A stretch of 53,952 nt of DNA from Nitrosomonas communis (GTDB lineage: Bacteria > Pseudomonadota > Gammaproteobacteria > Burkholderiales > Nitrosomonadaceae), in assembly GCF_024102715.1 (NCBI RefSeq), contig NZ_JAGFJM010000104.1, positions 1 to 53,952 on the forward strand. Reading direction: 5' to 3'. The notes beneath the pieces were generated by a model. That model was not told the DNA's origin. It did not search any database and was given only the letters and a program-made list of their open reading frames with translations. Both the position numbers and the translations under genes were made by a program. Shown here in pieces: positions 8,423 to 16,863 of this stretch. Each line of letters begins with the position of its first letter. Position 1 is the first letter of the stretch.

Positions 8423-8911
8423 CTAAGTACCACAGCACTTCTTGTATTTCTTCCCGCTACCGCAAGGACAAGGGTCATTTCTGCCGACTTTGGCAGGCGT
8501 AGTCAGGGAAGAAGGATGCAGCATGGGTACATCGTCTCGCTTGAGTCTGGCCTGTAGCAGATTGAAGGTGCCAGTGAAATCCTGATTGAAATGAGGGGGA
8601 TTCCCTATTGTTTTCCATAAGGGGCGATTCTCCAGGATGGGTGCAAGCAGTTCGAAGGCTTAGGTTTCATTGCTTTGATCAATCAATAGTTTTGCTAGCT
8701 CAAGGCGAACATTGGCCATGTACGGATCGACCTGCAGCAATCTTTCAAAAGCAGCCTTTGCCGCTTTGGGACGATTCAGATTTAACAGCAGCATACCGAA
8801 CGTGTACCAGTGCTTTACATCATTGGGGTTACGCTGGAGATGTTCGCGCGTTATTTTTAACCTCTCGGATCGATATAGGAAAGCGCAAACATAAATTTTT
8901 ACCTGGCTTGA
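8423..8911 (-). pseudogene. Broken TPR / SEC-C motif protein
   Basis: The frame ends with a clear SEC-C zinc-binding tail ([17 protein letters not shown], stop at 8425-8423). Upstream in the same frame is TPR-like sequence (EHLQRNPNDVKHWYTFGMLL, KAAKAAFERLLQVDPY), but a TAA at 8662-8660 splits the two. Another in-frame stop at 8914-8912 removes the N-terminus, and no plausible start remains. Intact relatives fuse TPRs or other domains to a C-terminal SEC-C, often of unknown role. One base change could explain the internal stop; the missing N-terminus argues for a genuine pseudogene. Confidence 0.75.
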
Positions 8912-8968
8912 TTAAAAAGAAGGGCAGAGATTTTTGGAGGTAAAAATGATGCTGTGAGTGATTATACT

Positions 8969-9057
8969 CATCGTACTTCAAAATTGGTTTTCATAATCTC
9001 TCATCCAACCTTCTCCCAGCGGGAGAAGGTATTAATGCCGAATTTTGAAGTACGATG
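8969..9057. repeat. 89-bp palindromic element with nested hairpin
   Basis: Perfect 17-bp terminal inverted repeats (CATCGTACTTCAAAATT at 8969-8985 and its complement at 9041-9057) enclose a second perfect hairpin, CCTTCTCCC-AGC-GGGAGAAGG (9009-9029). No ORF. The structure resembles a MITE or REP-type element. The inner GGGAGAAGG motif is shared with the repeat embedded in the methyltransferase gene at 29341-29374. Confidence 0.75.
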
Positions 9058-9270
9058 ACTATATACTGTGAACCTGGTTGCATATTGAAGCACGGAAAAT
9101 TTGACCTCAATCACATGCCACCATAACTGACCACTTTTTATTCTGGCAGCAGCATATCGGTAAAGGCCAATTTTGGTTACGAACAGTTCGACAGGTTCAC
9201 CGCGAACGATTACAGCAGTAAAGATATTGACGAAGAGTTTTATAATTTATCCTCGTTTGGAAGTAATTCT
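9058..9270. other. Intergenic remnant sequence with a half repeat
   Basis: No credible ORF. About 9180-9212 contains AGTTCGACAGGTTCACCGCGAACG, which is close to one arm of the inverted repeat at 44061-44135. It looks like a solo arm of the same dispersed repeat family. The HopJ-family gene start follows. Confidence 0.4.
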
Positions 9271-9630
9271 ATGACACTTAATCATTTTATAGAACGTGTT
9301 AAAGCAGGGCAGGCGGTTGATTTTCAGGAAACAATGGCAGTGATTGCCGAGGCATATGATTATCAGCCGACGGAATTCAGTAATGGTATCCGGCAGCCAT
9401 TGATTAATGAAGCCGGGCGCAATGAAGGCTCCTGCAAGATTTTCGCCTTTGCCAGATTGCATGGATTAGATCAGAACCAGACTCTGGCTTTATTTGGTGA
9501 CTATTATCGCAAAGATGTACTGGAAAACCCTGCTGGTAACAATCATCAGAATATCCGCAATTTTATGCGCGATGGCTGGGATGGAATCGTTTTCAAGGGT
9601 GCAGTGTTAAAAGCCAAACATGCTGATTGA
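9271..9630 (+). CDS. HopJ-type family protein
   Basis: A 119-aa soluble protein matching the HopJ type III effector family as I know it: N-terminal TLNHFIERVKAGQAVDFQETM, central EGSCKIFAFARLHGLDQ, and C-terminal HQNIRNFMRDGWDGIVF. The family name comes from a Pseudomonas syringae homologue, but members occur in many non-pathogens, and no type III secretion gene is visible here. Biochemical function is unknown. It is monocistronic, preceded by a repeat-rich gap and followed by a 211-bp gap. ATG start with only a weak upstream purine stretch (GGAAG). Confidence 0.75.
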   Translation: MTLNHFIERVKAGQAVDFQETMAVIAEAYDYQPTEFSNGIRQPLINEAGRNEGSCKIFAFARLHGLDQNQTLALFGDYYRKDVLENPAGNNHQNIRNFMRDGWDGIVFKGAVLKAKHAD

Positions 9631-9841
9631 TATTCTGAGTAGGGTCTGACTGGCAGCTTCTTGCTTGCCATGGCGTTGATTCGTCAGCAAAATGCATGAG
9701 GCGATTAAAGCTGTTTACCGGAGTCTCTTTTCTCCAAATTTTGCAGTGCGATAAATATAGAATAAGCTAAGGATAAAAATGGCGTTTGACTGATACCATT
9801 TTGATGATTTGCTCTTGCCATGCATAAGGAGGAAATGAGAA

Positions 9842-10969
9842 ATGACGCGTATCTTGCTGATAACCAAGTTATTCGTGCTAATTATCTTGAGCAGTGTTTA
9901 TTCGATTACGCACGCCCAATCTTCCCAGTCGAAGCTTGAAGTCAATGTTCTGGTCAGCGGATTGAATCATCCCTGGAGCATGGCATTTATGCCCGATGGC
10001 CGGATGCTCCTGACCGAGCGCGCGGGGCAGCTTCGTATCGTTTCAGCCGATGGCAAGTTATTAGCCGAGCCGATTAAAGGTGTTCCTGCCGTGCTTGCCG
10101 AGGATCAGGGAGGATTACTCGGAGTGGCGCTGGATCCTGATTTTGCTAGAAATCATTTCATTTATCTTGCCTATGCAGAGCCGCAAGGCAAATTAGCGGG
10201 CACTGCTGTAGCCAAGGCAAAGCTGATCGATATGAAACTGGAAAACCTGCAAGTGATCTTCCGTCAACACCCTAAAACAGATGGCGCGAATCATTTCGGA
10301 TCACGCCTGGTATTTGCCCCGGATGGCAATCTTTTTGTCACGCTGGGCGAGCGTTTCAAATATATGGATCAGGCGCAGCAACTGGATAATCATCTCGGCA
10401 AACTGGTGCGTATCCGGCCTGATGGTTCGGTGCCTGCGGATAACCCATTTATTGATAATCCAAAAGCCAAACCGGAAATCTGGTCCTACGGCCACCGGCA
10501 TATCCAGGGTGCTGCCATTCATCCGGGTAGCGGAAAATTGTGGATTCATGAACATGGGCCGCGTGGCGGAGATGAGATCAATATTCCTAAAGCTGGCAAG
10601 AATTATGGCTGGCCATTGGCAAGCTACGGCATTCATTACTGGCTGATCCCTATCAAGAATGAACATGCAGAACAAGGGTTTGAAGAACCAATTTACTACT
10701 GGACACCCTCCATCGCCCCTTCCGGCATGATGTTCTATCGCGGCAACATGTTTCCAGAATGGAAGGGTAATCTGTTTATTGGCGCATTGGCTGGCAGGCA
10801 TCTGGTCAGATTGGAAGTCGATAACCACAAGGTCATCAGTGAAGAAAAATTGTTGATGGATAGTGCGCGTATTCGCGATGTGGTAGAAGGACCCGATGGT
10901 GCGATTTATCTGCTGACGGATGAAGATAACGGGAAACTGCTGAAGCTGACGCGGGCAACAGCGCGGTGA
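9842..10969 (+). CDS. PQQ-dependent soluble sugar dehydrogenase (YliI/Asd type)
   Basis: A 375-aa periplasmic beta-propeller of the soluble glucose/aldose sugar dehydrogenase family, which oxidises the aldehyde-forming carbon of sugars using PQQ. A signal peptide ends at THA25-QSS. Family motifs are GLNHPWSMAFMPDGRMLLTER, GANHFGSRLVFAPDGNLF (His for catalysis), SYGHRHIQG (PQQ-contacting Arg region) and EHGPRGGDEIN. A strong AAGGAGG precedes the ATG. No pqq biosynthesis genes lie in the window; the TonB receptor at 3.4-5.5 kb could supply PQQ from outside. Physiological substrate and electron acceptor are unknown. Confidence 0.88.
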   Translation: MTRILLITKLFVLIILSSVYSITHAQSSQSKLEVNVLVSGLNHPWSMAFMPDGRMLLTERAGQLRIVSADGKLLAEPIKGVPAVLAEDQGGLLGVALDPDFARNHFIYLAYAEPQGKLAGTAVAKAKLIDMKLENLQVIFRQHPKTDGANHFGSRLVFAPDGNLFVTLGERFKYMDQAQQLDNHLGKLVRIRPDGSVPADNPFIDNPKAKPEIWSYGHRHIQGAAIHPGSGKLWIHEHGPRGGDEINIPKAGKNYGWPLASYGIHYWLIPIKNEHAEQGFEEPIYYWTPSIAPSGMMFYRGNMFPEWKGNLFIGALAGRHLVRLEVDNHKVISEEKLLMDSARIRDVVEGPDGAIYLLTDEDNGKLLKLTRATAR

Positions 10970-11067
10970 GTGATGGTGTTAGCCCCAGCATCTTGTTTGC
11001 TACTGGGTTTAATACTGTTGATGTACAAAAGAAAAAAATCAATGAGTAACGATAAGGAGCAAAAATC

Positions 11068-11673
11068 ATGATGAGGAAAATCGTTAAAGTTGTTTGCTTA
11101 GGGGCTGCATTAGCTGGACTGCTATCGGCCTGTTCAGCTACCCAGAAAATAACGAATTCAGTCAGGACTGCCACCGAGCAGTTGCTGATTAGTGAAGCAG
11201 CGAAGCGCAGTCTATCCAAACAACCTGAGTTGGCTCTGCCTATTCCGCAGGGTGCGAATGTGAAGCTTGATATCACCGGAATTAGTGCGGATAAAGATTT
11301 TTTGCGAGGCGTTGTTGCCGGCTGGCTCGGGCAGCATGGTTATGCGGTGCAGGAAGGTGCGGAAAATGCAACCTATCGTATTAATATCGTTGTCAAGGCA
11401 CTGGGAACTGAATTAGGCACTACTTTCTTTGGAATTCCACCCGTGCAAGGTTCCTTGATACCCATTTCACTACCTGAATTAGCGCTATATAAGGCTGAGT
11501 ACCAGACTGGGTATTCGAGTTTCTATTTGGATATTTTTGAACTGCCGTCGAACAGGCTGATCGGCTCGACTACGCCGTTTCTGGCCGACGCTTTTTATAA
11601 TGCATACACGGTGTTATTCCTGTTCACTTTCAAAAGGAGTGACCTGGTTTCTCCACCGATCCTCCACCACTAA
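11068..11673 (+). CDS. Hypothetical outer-membrane-type lipoprotein
   Basis: A 201-aa protein with a lipoprotein signal (KIVKVVCLGAALAGLLSAC, Cys as the lipidated residue), then a soluble domain with VKLDITGISADKDFLRGVVAGWL and ATYRINIVVKALGTELG. It ends with a hydrophobic stretch (AYTVLFLFTF). A good AAGGAG lies before the ATG. I do not recognise a named family; the fold could resemble small periplasmic lipoproteins that assemble on the outer membrane. It lies 98 bases after the sugar dehydrogenase and may share its transcript. Confidence 0.7.
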   Translation: MMRKIVKVVCLGAALAGLLSACSATQKITNSVRTATEQLLISEAAKRSLSKQPELALPIPQGANVKLDITGISADKDFLRGVVAGWLGQHGYAVQEGAENATYRINIVVKALGTELGTTFFGIPPVQGSLIPISLPELALYKAEYQTGYSSFYLDIFELPSNRLIGSTTPFLADAFYNAYTVLFLFTFKRSDLVSPPILHH

Positions 11674-11754
11674 TAGATCGTTGCAGTAAAACCTCTCCCA
11701 CCACTAAATCAAAGCCGAAGTCAGATTTATGGGCAATCTGCTTTATGCAAAAAG

Positions 11755-11807
11755 CCGAAGAGCATCGGCTGTTTCCAGTAAAGAGAAACAACATCAATGC
11801 TCTTCGG
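11755..11807. repeat. Inverted repeat between convergent genes
   Basis: CCGAAGAGCAT (11755-11765) and ATGCTCTTCGG (11797-11807) form an 11-bp stem with a 31-base loop. It sits between the converging lipoprotein and galactose-oxidase-like genes. A bidirectional terminator is possible, but there is no T run on either side. Confidence 0.4.
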
Positions 11808-11815
11808 TGATGCGA

Positions 11816-14017
11816 CTAACTTGCTGGTGTGCCTTTTAGCTGTATCAGCTTGGCCACACTGGGAACACCTTTATCATCCACGACAAACAACATGTAATGC
11901 ATCGGAACGGCAAGGCCGGGGAAAGCTGGCGCTTGTACCAGCAGCTTGTCTTTTTTCTGTTCGAACCATAGCTTGACATAACGTTTGCCCCAGTCCCAGT
12001 TATGAGTGATCGGGCCAAAAGCGATCAGGGCGACTGATTGGATGGTGCCTGTTCCTTCGGCCAACTGGACGTTGAACCGCCGATGATACGAGATCTCGTC
12101 TGGTGCATCTTTTATCTCGGGTCTGACACCACCTTTGAAGAAATAAGGCGGTTTGTAGAGTTGGGCCACTGGTATGCCAAGCTCAATATGACCCTCATCA
12201 CCATGCAAGTCGGTGGCGTTGCCGCCGAGCAGGGCGACAGTGCCATCGGGTAGCAAGGCGACTGTCGAATGATCGTGCCCCGCGATTTTCCGGTCAACAA
12301 GCGTTTCGATTGTATCTGTCTGTGGATCATACAGTTGCAAGTGGAATGAATTATTCCATGGTCCTCGTCCTGTAGCACCGCCTGAAACAAGCACCTTGCC
12401 GTCAGGCAGGACAGTGGTATTGTTTTGATTAACTTCCAAATAGAGTTTGGCATTGCTCTGTTTATATTTTGGCGGAGAATCCTGGAAGTCGATCGTTTCA
12501 ATCAAATCCTGCTTACATGTTTCCGGTGCTGGATCTGCATTTGTGCCGCTGCAATCACCACCGAACAGAACCACTTTCTGCGAAACGCCATGACCTTTGC
12601 TGTCAGTTTCCCACAACTGGGCACCTGCGCCAAAATTATGCGCATTGACTGCCTGATCCACGAACTGATAGTGCTTTTCAGCCGGGATATCACGATTGGA
12701 ATCAGCCTTCGCAGCTTTCACGTCAAGCAGATAGGTCTTGCCGGTGTAGGTGTAAGGATCGTATCCCCTGGCGACGCTCAGGAGCGGGCGTCCCAATATG
12801 GACTTGCCGTTGGCGTCCTTTTCCAGTGAGTTAGGACTGGCTTCACCGATGATCGCCACCTTCCAATCTTTTGCGTTCTTGCCGGTTTGCACCGGGTAGA
12901 CGCGCGGAAAGGTATTATGGTGCTTACGTGCATTCTCGAGCGCAATGGTGCTGTCTGTTTTGGGATCATAGATCTCGGGTGCTACCTGCGTAACCAGGGA
13001 GCAGTTGACGTGCGTGTTGCGCGTTTCCTCGGTACAGACCCCCCCAGGAGGGTTTCCTCTGAGCAAACTGGTATTTCGATCCGTACCGGCCACGATGAGC
13101 ACTGTCGAGTCAGGCAGCAACGCCCCACTTGGATACCAGCGCTGGTACTTCATGTCGGAGGGATCTGCAGGATCGGTGTTGCTTTCATCGTTGGCGTCAG
13201 GAAAATCAGGAAAATCCTGTGGAAGGCTTTCAGGCGTCAGCTCATCGAAGATGTCGAGATAGGCAGCCTTGACCGGCGGTACAACCCGTGGCAGCCAGGA
13301 TTCATCTCTGGGATCGAACACGGTCAGCTTCCGGATAGCATTGTTGCCTCCTTTGTCGTGTCCGCCAATGAACAGCCATCTGCCGTCTGCGAGTGCGACG
13401 TTACCGGAGCAGAACATGTTGTAATCCAGGCCCTTACTATGGCCAGCATCGGAAAAAGCGGCATCATTCAGCGCAAACTCCGCTTTGGTCACTAGCTCAT
13501 TAGGTGGATCATTTTCGTCGATCAGGCTGAAATGATCAGTTTGCTTGAACGCATCTTCATGGGTGAGATCCCAGCATACGAAATTCTCGCGTGCGGTATT
13601 TCCTTTGGTATTGCTTTCATCCAGTCCATGCGTTCCTTCACTGAAGCCGGCACCGCCATAAACAAAGTGCCTGAAAGGTTCGAATAGCTGGTCATGACCA
13701 TTATCATCCTTGAAAGTAAGGTGGAAGCCTGCATACTCCGACGGCCGCATTCCCATACAGATTTTTGGTTTCGACGTTTTAGTCCACGCCAGGCCGGCAT
13801 GAATGGCATCTTTCGGCACTGGAATAAGCTTGCTGAGTTCACCGCAAACTTTCAAATCTTCCGGCGTCAGTCCCTTGTCGAAGTTGCACTTTCCTTCTGG
13901 TTCATTATCTGCGGCGTGATGAGCTGCTGCTGGTGGTACGCCAGCAAATGCCATCGCTATCACCGAGAGCACCGCGAGCCGGATTCTCCGCGGTAAGAAA
14001 AATTTTGAGTTAATCAT
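11816..14017 (-). CDS. Exported galactose oxidase/glyoxal oxidase-like kelch protein (DUF1929)
   Basis: A 733-aa secreted protein. ATG 14017 has AAGGGGG seven bases upstream and is preferred to TTG 14035. After the signal peptide (ends PPAAAHH) comes a seven-blade kelch propeller and a C-terminal DUF1929 domain. Copper-radical oxidase landmarks include the crosslinked Cys in YNMFCSGN (C203), Tyr in QRWYPSGALLPD (Y295) and the C-terminal His in GPITHNWDW (H672). At the axial Tyr-His pair the sequence reads G-H-D-H-S (580-584), so Asp replaces the axial Tyr while H583 is kept. It may oxidise an alcohol or aldehyde with altered chemistry, or be inactive. Substrate unknown. Confidence 0.8.
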   Translation of the reverse strand: MINSKFFLPRRIRLAVLSVIAMAFAGVPPAAAHHAADNEPEGKCNFDKGLTPEDLKVCGELSKLIPVPKDAIHAGLAWTKTSKPKICMGMRPSEYAGFHLTFKDDNGHDQLFEPFRHFVYGGAGFSEGTHGLDESNTKGNTARENFVCWDLTHEDAFKQTDHFSLIDENDPPNELVTKAEFALNDAAFSDAGHSKGLDYNMFCSGNVALADGRWLFIGGHDKGGNNAIRKLTVFDPRDESWLPRVVPPVKAAYLDIFDELTPESLPQDFPDFPDANDESNTDPADPSDMKYQRWYPSGALLPDSTVLIVAGTDRNTSLLRGNPPGGVCTEETRNTHVNCSLVTQVAPEIYDPKTDSTIALENARKHHNTFPRVYPVQTGKNAKDWKVAIIGEASPNSLEKDANGKSILGRPLLSVARGYDPYTYTGKTYLLDVKAAKADSNRDIPAEKHYQFVDQAVNAHNFGAGAQLWETDSKGHGVSQKVVLFGGDCSGTNADPAPETCKQDLIETIDFQDSPPKYKQSNAKLYLEVNQNNTTVLPDGKVLVSGGATGRGPWNNSFHLQLYDPQTDTIETLVDRKIAGHDHSTVALLPDGTVALLGGNATDLHGDEGHIELGIPVAQLYKPPYFFKGGVRPEIKDAPDEISYHRRFNVQLAEGTGTIQSVALIAFGPITHNWDWGKRYVKLWFEQKKDKLLVQAPAFPGLAVPMHYMLFVVDDKGVPSVAKLIQLKGTPAS

Positions 14018-14328
14018 TGCAACCCCCTTTCTCAAATTGAAAATAAGCTACGTCGCGATCAAATCACCTACGAAATTCTCCTTCATTTGACGTTACAAAA
14101 TAGCAACATTGGGATAACCAAAGTGACTCAATGTTTGATCCGATTTCCTGAACACCACTTGAAGCAGTGCAGGAAGATCAACACAATCCTGTTTGGTTGC
14201 ATGCTGATACTAGGGGATAGCAAGCTGGCAGACAATAATGCAAATGCATACATTTTTGTCCCTTAACGTTATGAATTTCTAGTGAAAACAATCTTGGCTG
14301 GCAACACTTGCCAGCAAATGGATGCTGC

Positions 14329-15495
14329 CTATTGCTCCTGGAACATAAGCGGCAATTGTCCCTGCGCTAAGACATGCGTTACCTGTGGGGAATGGCTGGG
14401 AGCGAGTTTGCTGACCCGTATGCCAAGTAATCGCAGCTTTTTTTCCAGCGGCACACGCCGCAAACATTCTCTCGCCGCTTGCCGTATGGAGAGGGGATCG
14501 CCAGTGAATGTAGTCAGGGTGAAATCACGTGTCACCGTATGAAAATCCTCGAAGCGCAACTTAACGCCGATGGTGCGCCCGAGGTAGCCTTTGCGCTGCA
14601 GATCGTTGGCTACGCGTGTACACAGGGTAGTAAGCGCTTCTGATAATGCAGCGCGGTCGTGACGTGGATGCAGGTTGTGCTCAAAAGTGGTTTCCCGGCT
14701 GATCGATTTGGGTTCCGAGTGAATGATGACTGGATGATGATCAATACCATGCGAAGCCTCATATAACCAGGTAGAGTAGCTGCGGCCAAAGTGCGTCTGC
14801 AGAAAACCGAGCTCGGCCTGCGCCAGCTCGCCAATCGTTAGAATGCCAAGTGATGCCAGCTTCTTTTCTGTTTTGGGGCCAACGCCATTGATTTTGCGTA
14901 CAGGCAACGGCCAGATGCGCTCGGGAATATCGGTCAGGTCAAGAATAGTGATGCCATCAGGCTTGTCAAGATCCGAGCAAATTTTTGATAACAATTTGTT
15001 GGGCGTGATGCCAATGGAGCAGGTGAGACCAGTAGCGTCGAATACGCTTTGTTTGATCCGTTTGGCAAGCGTCAGGCTATCGTCGGGCAGATGGCTTAAA
15101 TCAACATAAATTTCATCAATGCCGGAATCTTCAATCTGGGCAGTAATCCTGGCCACGGCTGCCTTGAATAACTGCGAATAATGGCGATACGCATCAAAAT
15201 CAGCCGGAAGCAGTATGGTATCAGGGGCAAGTTGCGCTGCTTTCATCACACTCATGGCAGCAGAGAGGCCCGCCGCACGTGCTTCATAGGTGGCTGAAGT
15301 GATTACCCCGCGGCCAACATAGTCACGCAGCCGGGCAAAACGCAGACTGCCATCTGCCTCTATTACCGGTTTGTGATCAGATTTTCCGCCAATGACGACT
15401 GGCAACCCGCGTAACTGCGGGTAACGGAGAAGCTCGACTGACGCAAAGAAAGCGTCCATATCAACATGAGCGATGCGGCGAGATAAGAAATTCAT
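14329..15495 (-). CDS. dinB: DNA polymerase IV (Y family)
   Basis: A 388-aa error-prone translesion polymerase. Metal-binding motif HVDMDAFFASVE is at residues 10-21 and GIDEIYVDLS at 125-134. The helix-hairpin-helix VRKINGVGPKTEKKLASLGI and little-finger domain follow. Compared with E. coli DinB there is an insertion of about 20 residues after VVIGG (roughly 38-60) before GVITSATYEAR. The C-terminus is longer than in E. coli, ending PLMFQEQ; I see no clear beta-clamp motif beyond that. No obvious LexA box was identified in the short upstream gap. Monocistronic. Confidence 0.92.
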   Translation of the reverse strand: MNFLSRRIAHVDMDAFFASVELLRYPQLRGLPVVIGGKSDHKPVIEADGSLRFARLRDYVGRGVITSATYEARAAGLSAAMSVMKAAQLAPDTILLPADFDAYRHYSQLFKAAVARITAQIEDSGIDEIYVDLSHLPDDSLTLAKRIKQSVFDATGLTCSIGITPNKLLSKICSDLDKPDGITILDLTDIPERIWPLPVRKINGVGPKTEKKLASLGILTIGELAQAELGFLQTHFGRSYSTWLYEASHGIDHHPVIIHSEPKSISRETTFEHNLHPRHDRAALSEALTTLCTRVANDLQRKGYLGRTIGVKLRFEDFHTVTRDFTLTTFTGDPLSIRQAARECLRRVPLEKKLRLLGIRVSKLAPSHSPQVTHVLAQGQLPLMFQEQ

Positions 15496-15700
15496 TGTTT
15501 ACAAACTATTGATGTTAAACATGAATTATTGCCAATTTGATAATCATCATGTGAAAATGAATTTACCTGTTACGTTAATGCGTGATTGAGTGTAAATTCA
15601 AAGTGATTGCAGAGAGCTTGTTCAGAAAGTTTTATTAGAGATTGAAACGATATCTTGTTGTGATGTAATGTTTTCTTTCGTTTTTTTGAGTGAGACAGCG

Positions 15701-16060
15701 ATGACAAAGGATACCAGTAAACTTGATAAAATAGTACTGCAAGCGCGGCTTAATGCCGAAAAACGGGCTAAGGGTTATCGCGAACAGGCGTTAAAACTCT
15801 TTCCGTGGGTTTGTGGCCGCTGTGCGCGTGCTTTCGATCATAAAACTGTGCAACTGCTGGAAGTTCATCACAAAAACAATAATCATGACGATAATCCTGC
15901 CGATGGCAGTAACTGGGAATTATTGTGCACTTACTGTCATGAAAACGAGCATGCCAAAGTAAGAGATGCAGCAGGGCGTAGCGATCACGGCAATACCATG
16001 ACAGGTGCCACCTTTAATCCGTTTGCTGATCTCAAAGAAAGGTTAAAAAATAAAAGTTGA
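15701..16060 (+). CDS. yajD: YajD-type HNH nuclease
   Basis: A 119-aa small HNH-fold protein closely resembling E. coli YajD. Motifs are GYREQALKLFPWVCGRCARAF (first zinc Cys pair), the catalytic LEVHHKNNNHDDNPADGSN and ELLCTYCHENEHAK (second Cys pair plus His), ending NPFADLKERLKNK. The frame also opens at ATG 15668, but ATG 15701 matches the family N-terminus. HNH proteins of this group are predicted DNA nucleases; the cellular role of YajD is not settled. Convergent with the TIR-fusion gene, 12 bases apart. Confidence 0.88.
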   Translation: MTKDTSKLDKIVLQARLNAEKRAKGYREQALKLFPWVCGRCARAFDHKTVQLLEVHHKNNNHDDNPADGSNWELLCTYCHENEHAKVRDAAGRSDHGNTMTGATFNPFADLKERLKNKS

Positions 16061-16072
16061 GTTATGACGGGT

Positions 16073-16741
16073 TTATTCATTGAGTGCTGCAGTAATAGCC
16101 TCTACTAATTTGACCCATACTCTATCCCTGTCGCCTCTGCTCAGATCAACGAGCGGTTTGGACGGAGAATTCACTGCCTGAAAAGTCGCAAGGTTGCCCA
16201 TTACGCAAGGGCTGATGATCACCGGTAAGATAACTGCGCCATCATGCTCAGCAGCTTCTAGCAGAGGCGGCAGCTCATTCTCGGCGATAAACTCCGAAGC
16301 CATGAAATACGCGCTGATCAATAAAATTGCCACTTTTGCGGATTGAATGGCTTGAGCAATTTCCTCGCGCCACTTTTTACCCGGGAGAATCTTGGTATCA
16401 TCCCATCTGTCAACAACACCACTGCGCTCCAGCGGGGCGATATGAACCTGGAACATTCTCAACCACTTTTCATCAGCGTGGCTGTAGCTGACAAAAACTT
16501 TTGTCCGGGCAGGCGTTGGCGCTTCTACCGAAGCCGTCGACAGCTCCAGCGTACTGAAAGTTTGCGGGCCAGCGATCCCATCGGCAAATAATTTCTGGTA
16601 CTTCTGGAAAGCAGTGACCGCTGCAGTGGTCGCAGGACCGAATATGCCGTCGGCAGGCCCTGGATCAAACCCGAATTCTTTTAATTTTGCCTGCAGTTCT
16701 TTAACGATCAGACCTCTCGCGCCTTGCCACAGAATACTCAT
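16073..16741 (-). CDS. Peptidoglycan-binding domain fused to TIR domain
   Basis: A 222-aa cytosolic-looking protein with no signal peptide. Residues 5-62 are a PG_binding_1 module (repeat feature DGIFGPATTAAVTAFQKYQ). Residues 80-215 are a TIR domain: KVFVSYSHADEKW (first strand), WDDTKILPGKKWREEIAQAI (BB-loop region) and SEFIAENELPPLLEAA, whose glutamates at 154/156 are candidates for the NADase catalytic Glu. A TIR domain with a wall-binding module is unusual. It may be a standalone defence or signalling effector in which the PG fold is a sensor. NADase activity is predicted from the family only. Confidence 0.8.
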   Translation of the reverse strand: MSILWQGARGLIVKELQAKLKEFGFDPGPADGIFGPATTAAVTAFQKYQKLFADGIAGPQTFSTLELSTASVEAPTPARTKVFVSYSHADEKWLRMFQVHIAPLERSGVVDRWDDTKILPGKKWREEIAQAIQSAKVAILLISAYFMASEFIAENELPPLLEAAEHDGAVILPVIISPCVMGNLATFQAVNSPSKPLVDLSRGDRDRVWVKLVEAITAALNE

Positions 16742-16863
16742 ACTTTTCTCCCGCCAAGCATTATGCCGATAGTTCGCTCGATGTAATATCTGAAATGATG
16801 CTTATGAAATGACGCAATAATACGCCAGATAGGAGTGCTATGGGTGGGCAACACTCACAAAAC

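Noticed and set aside
9271-9630. Virulence effector of a type III secretion system
   Set aside because: The family name is historical; there are no secretion genes or pathogen features in the window.
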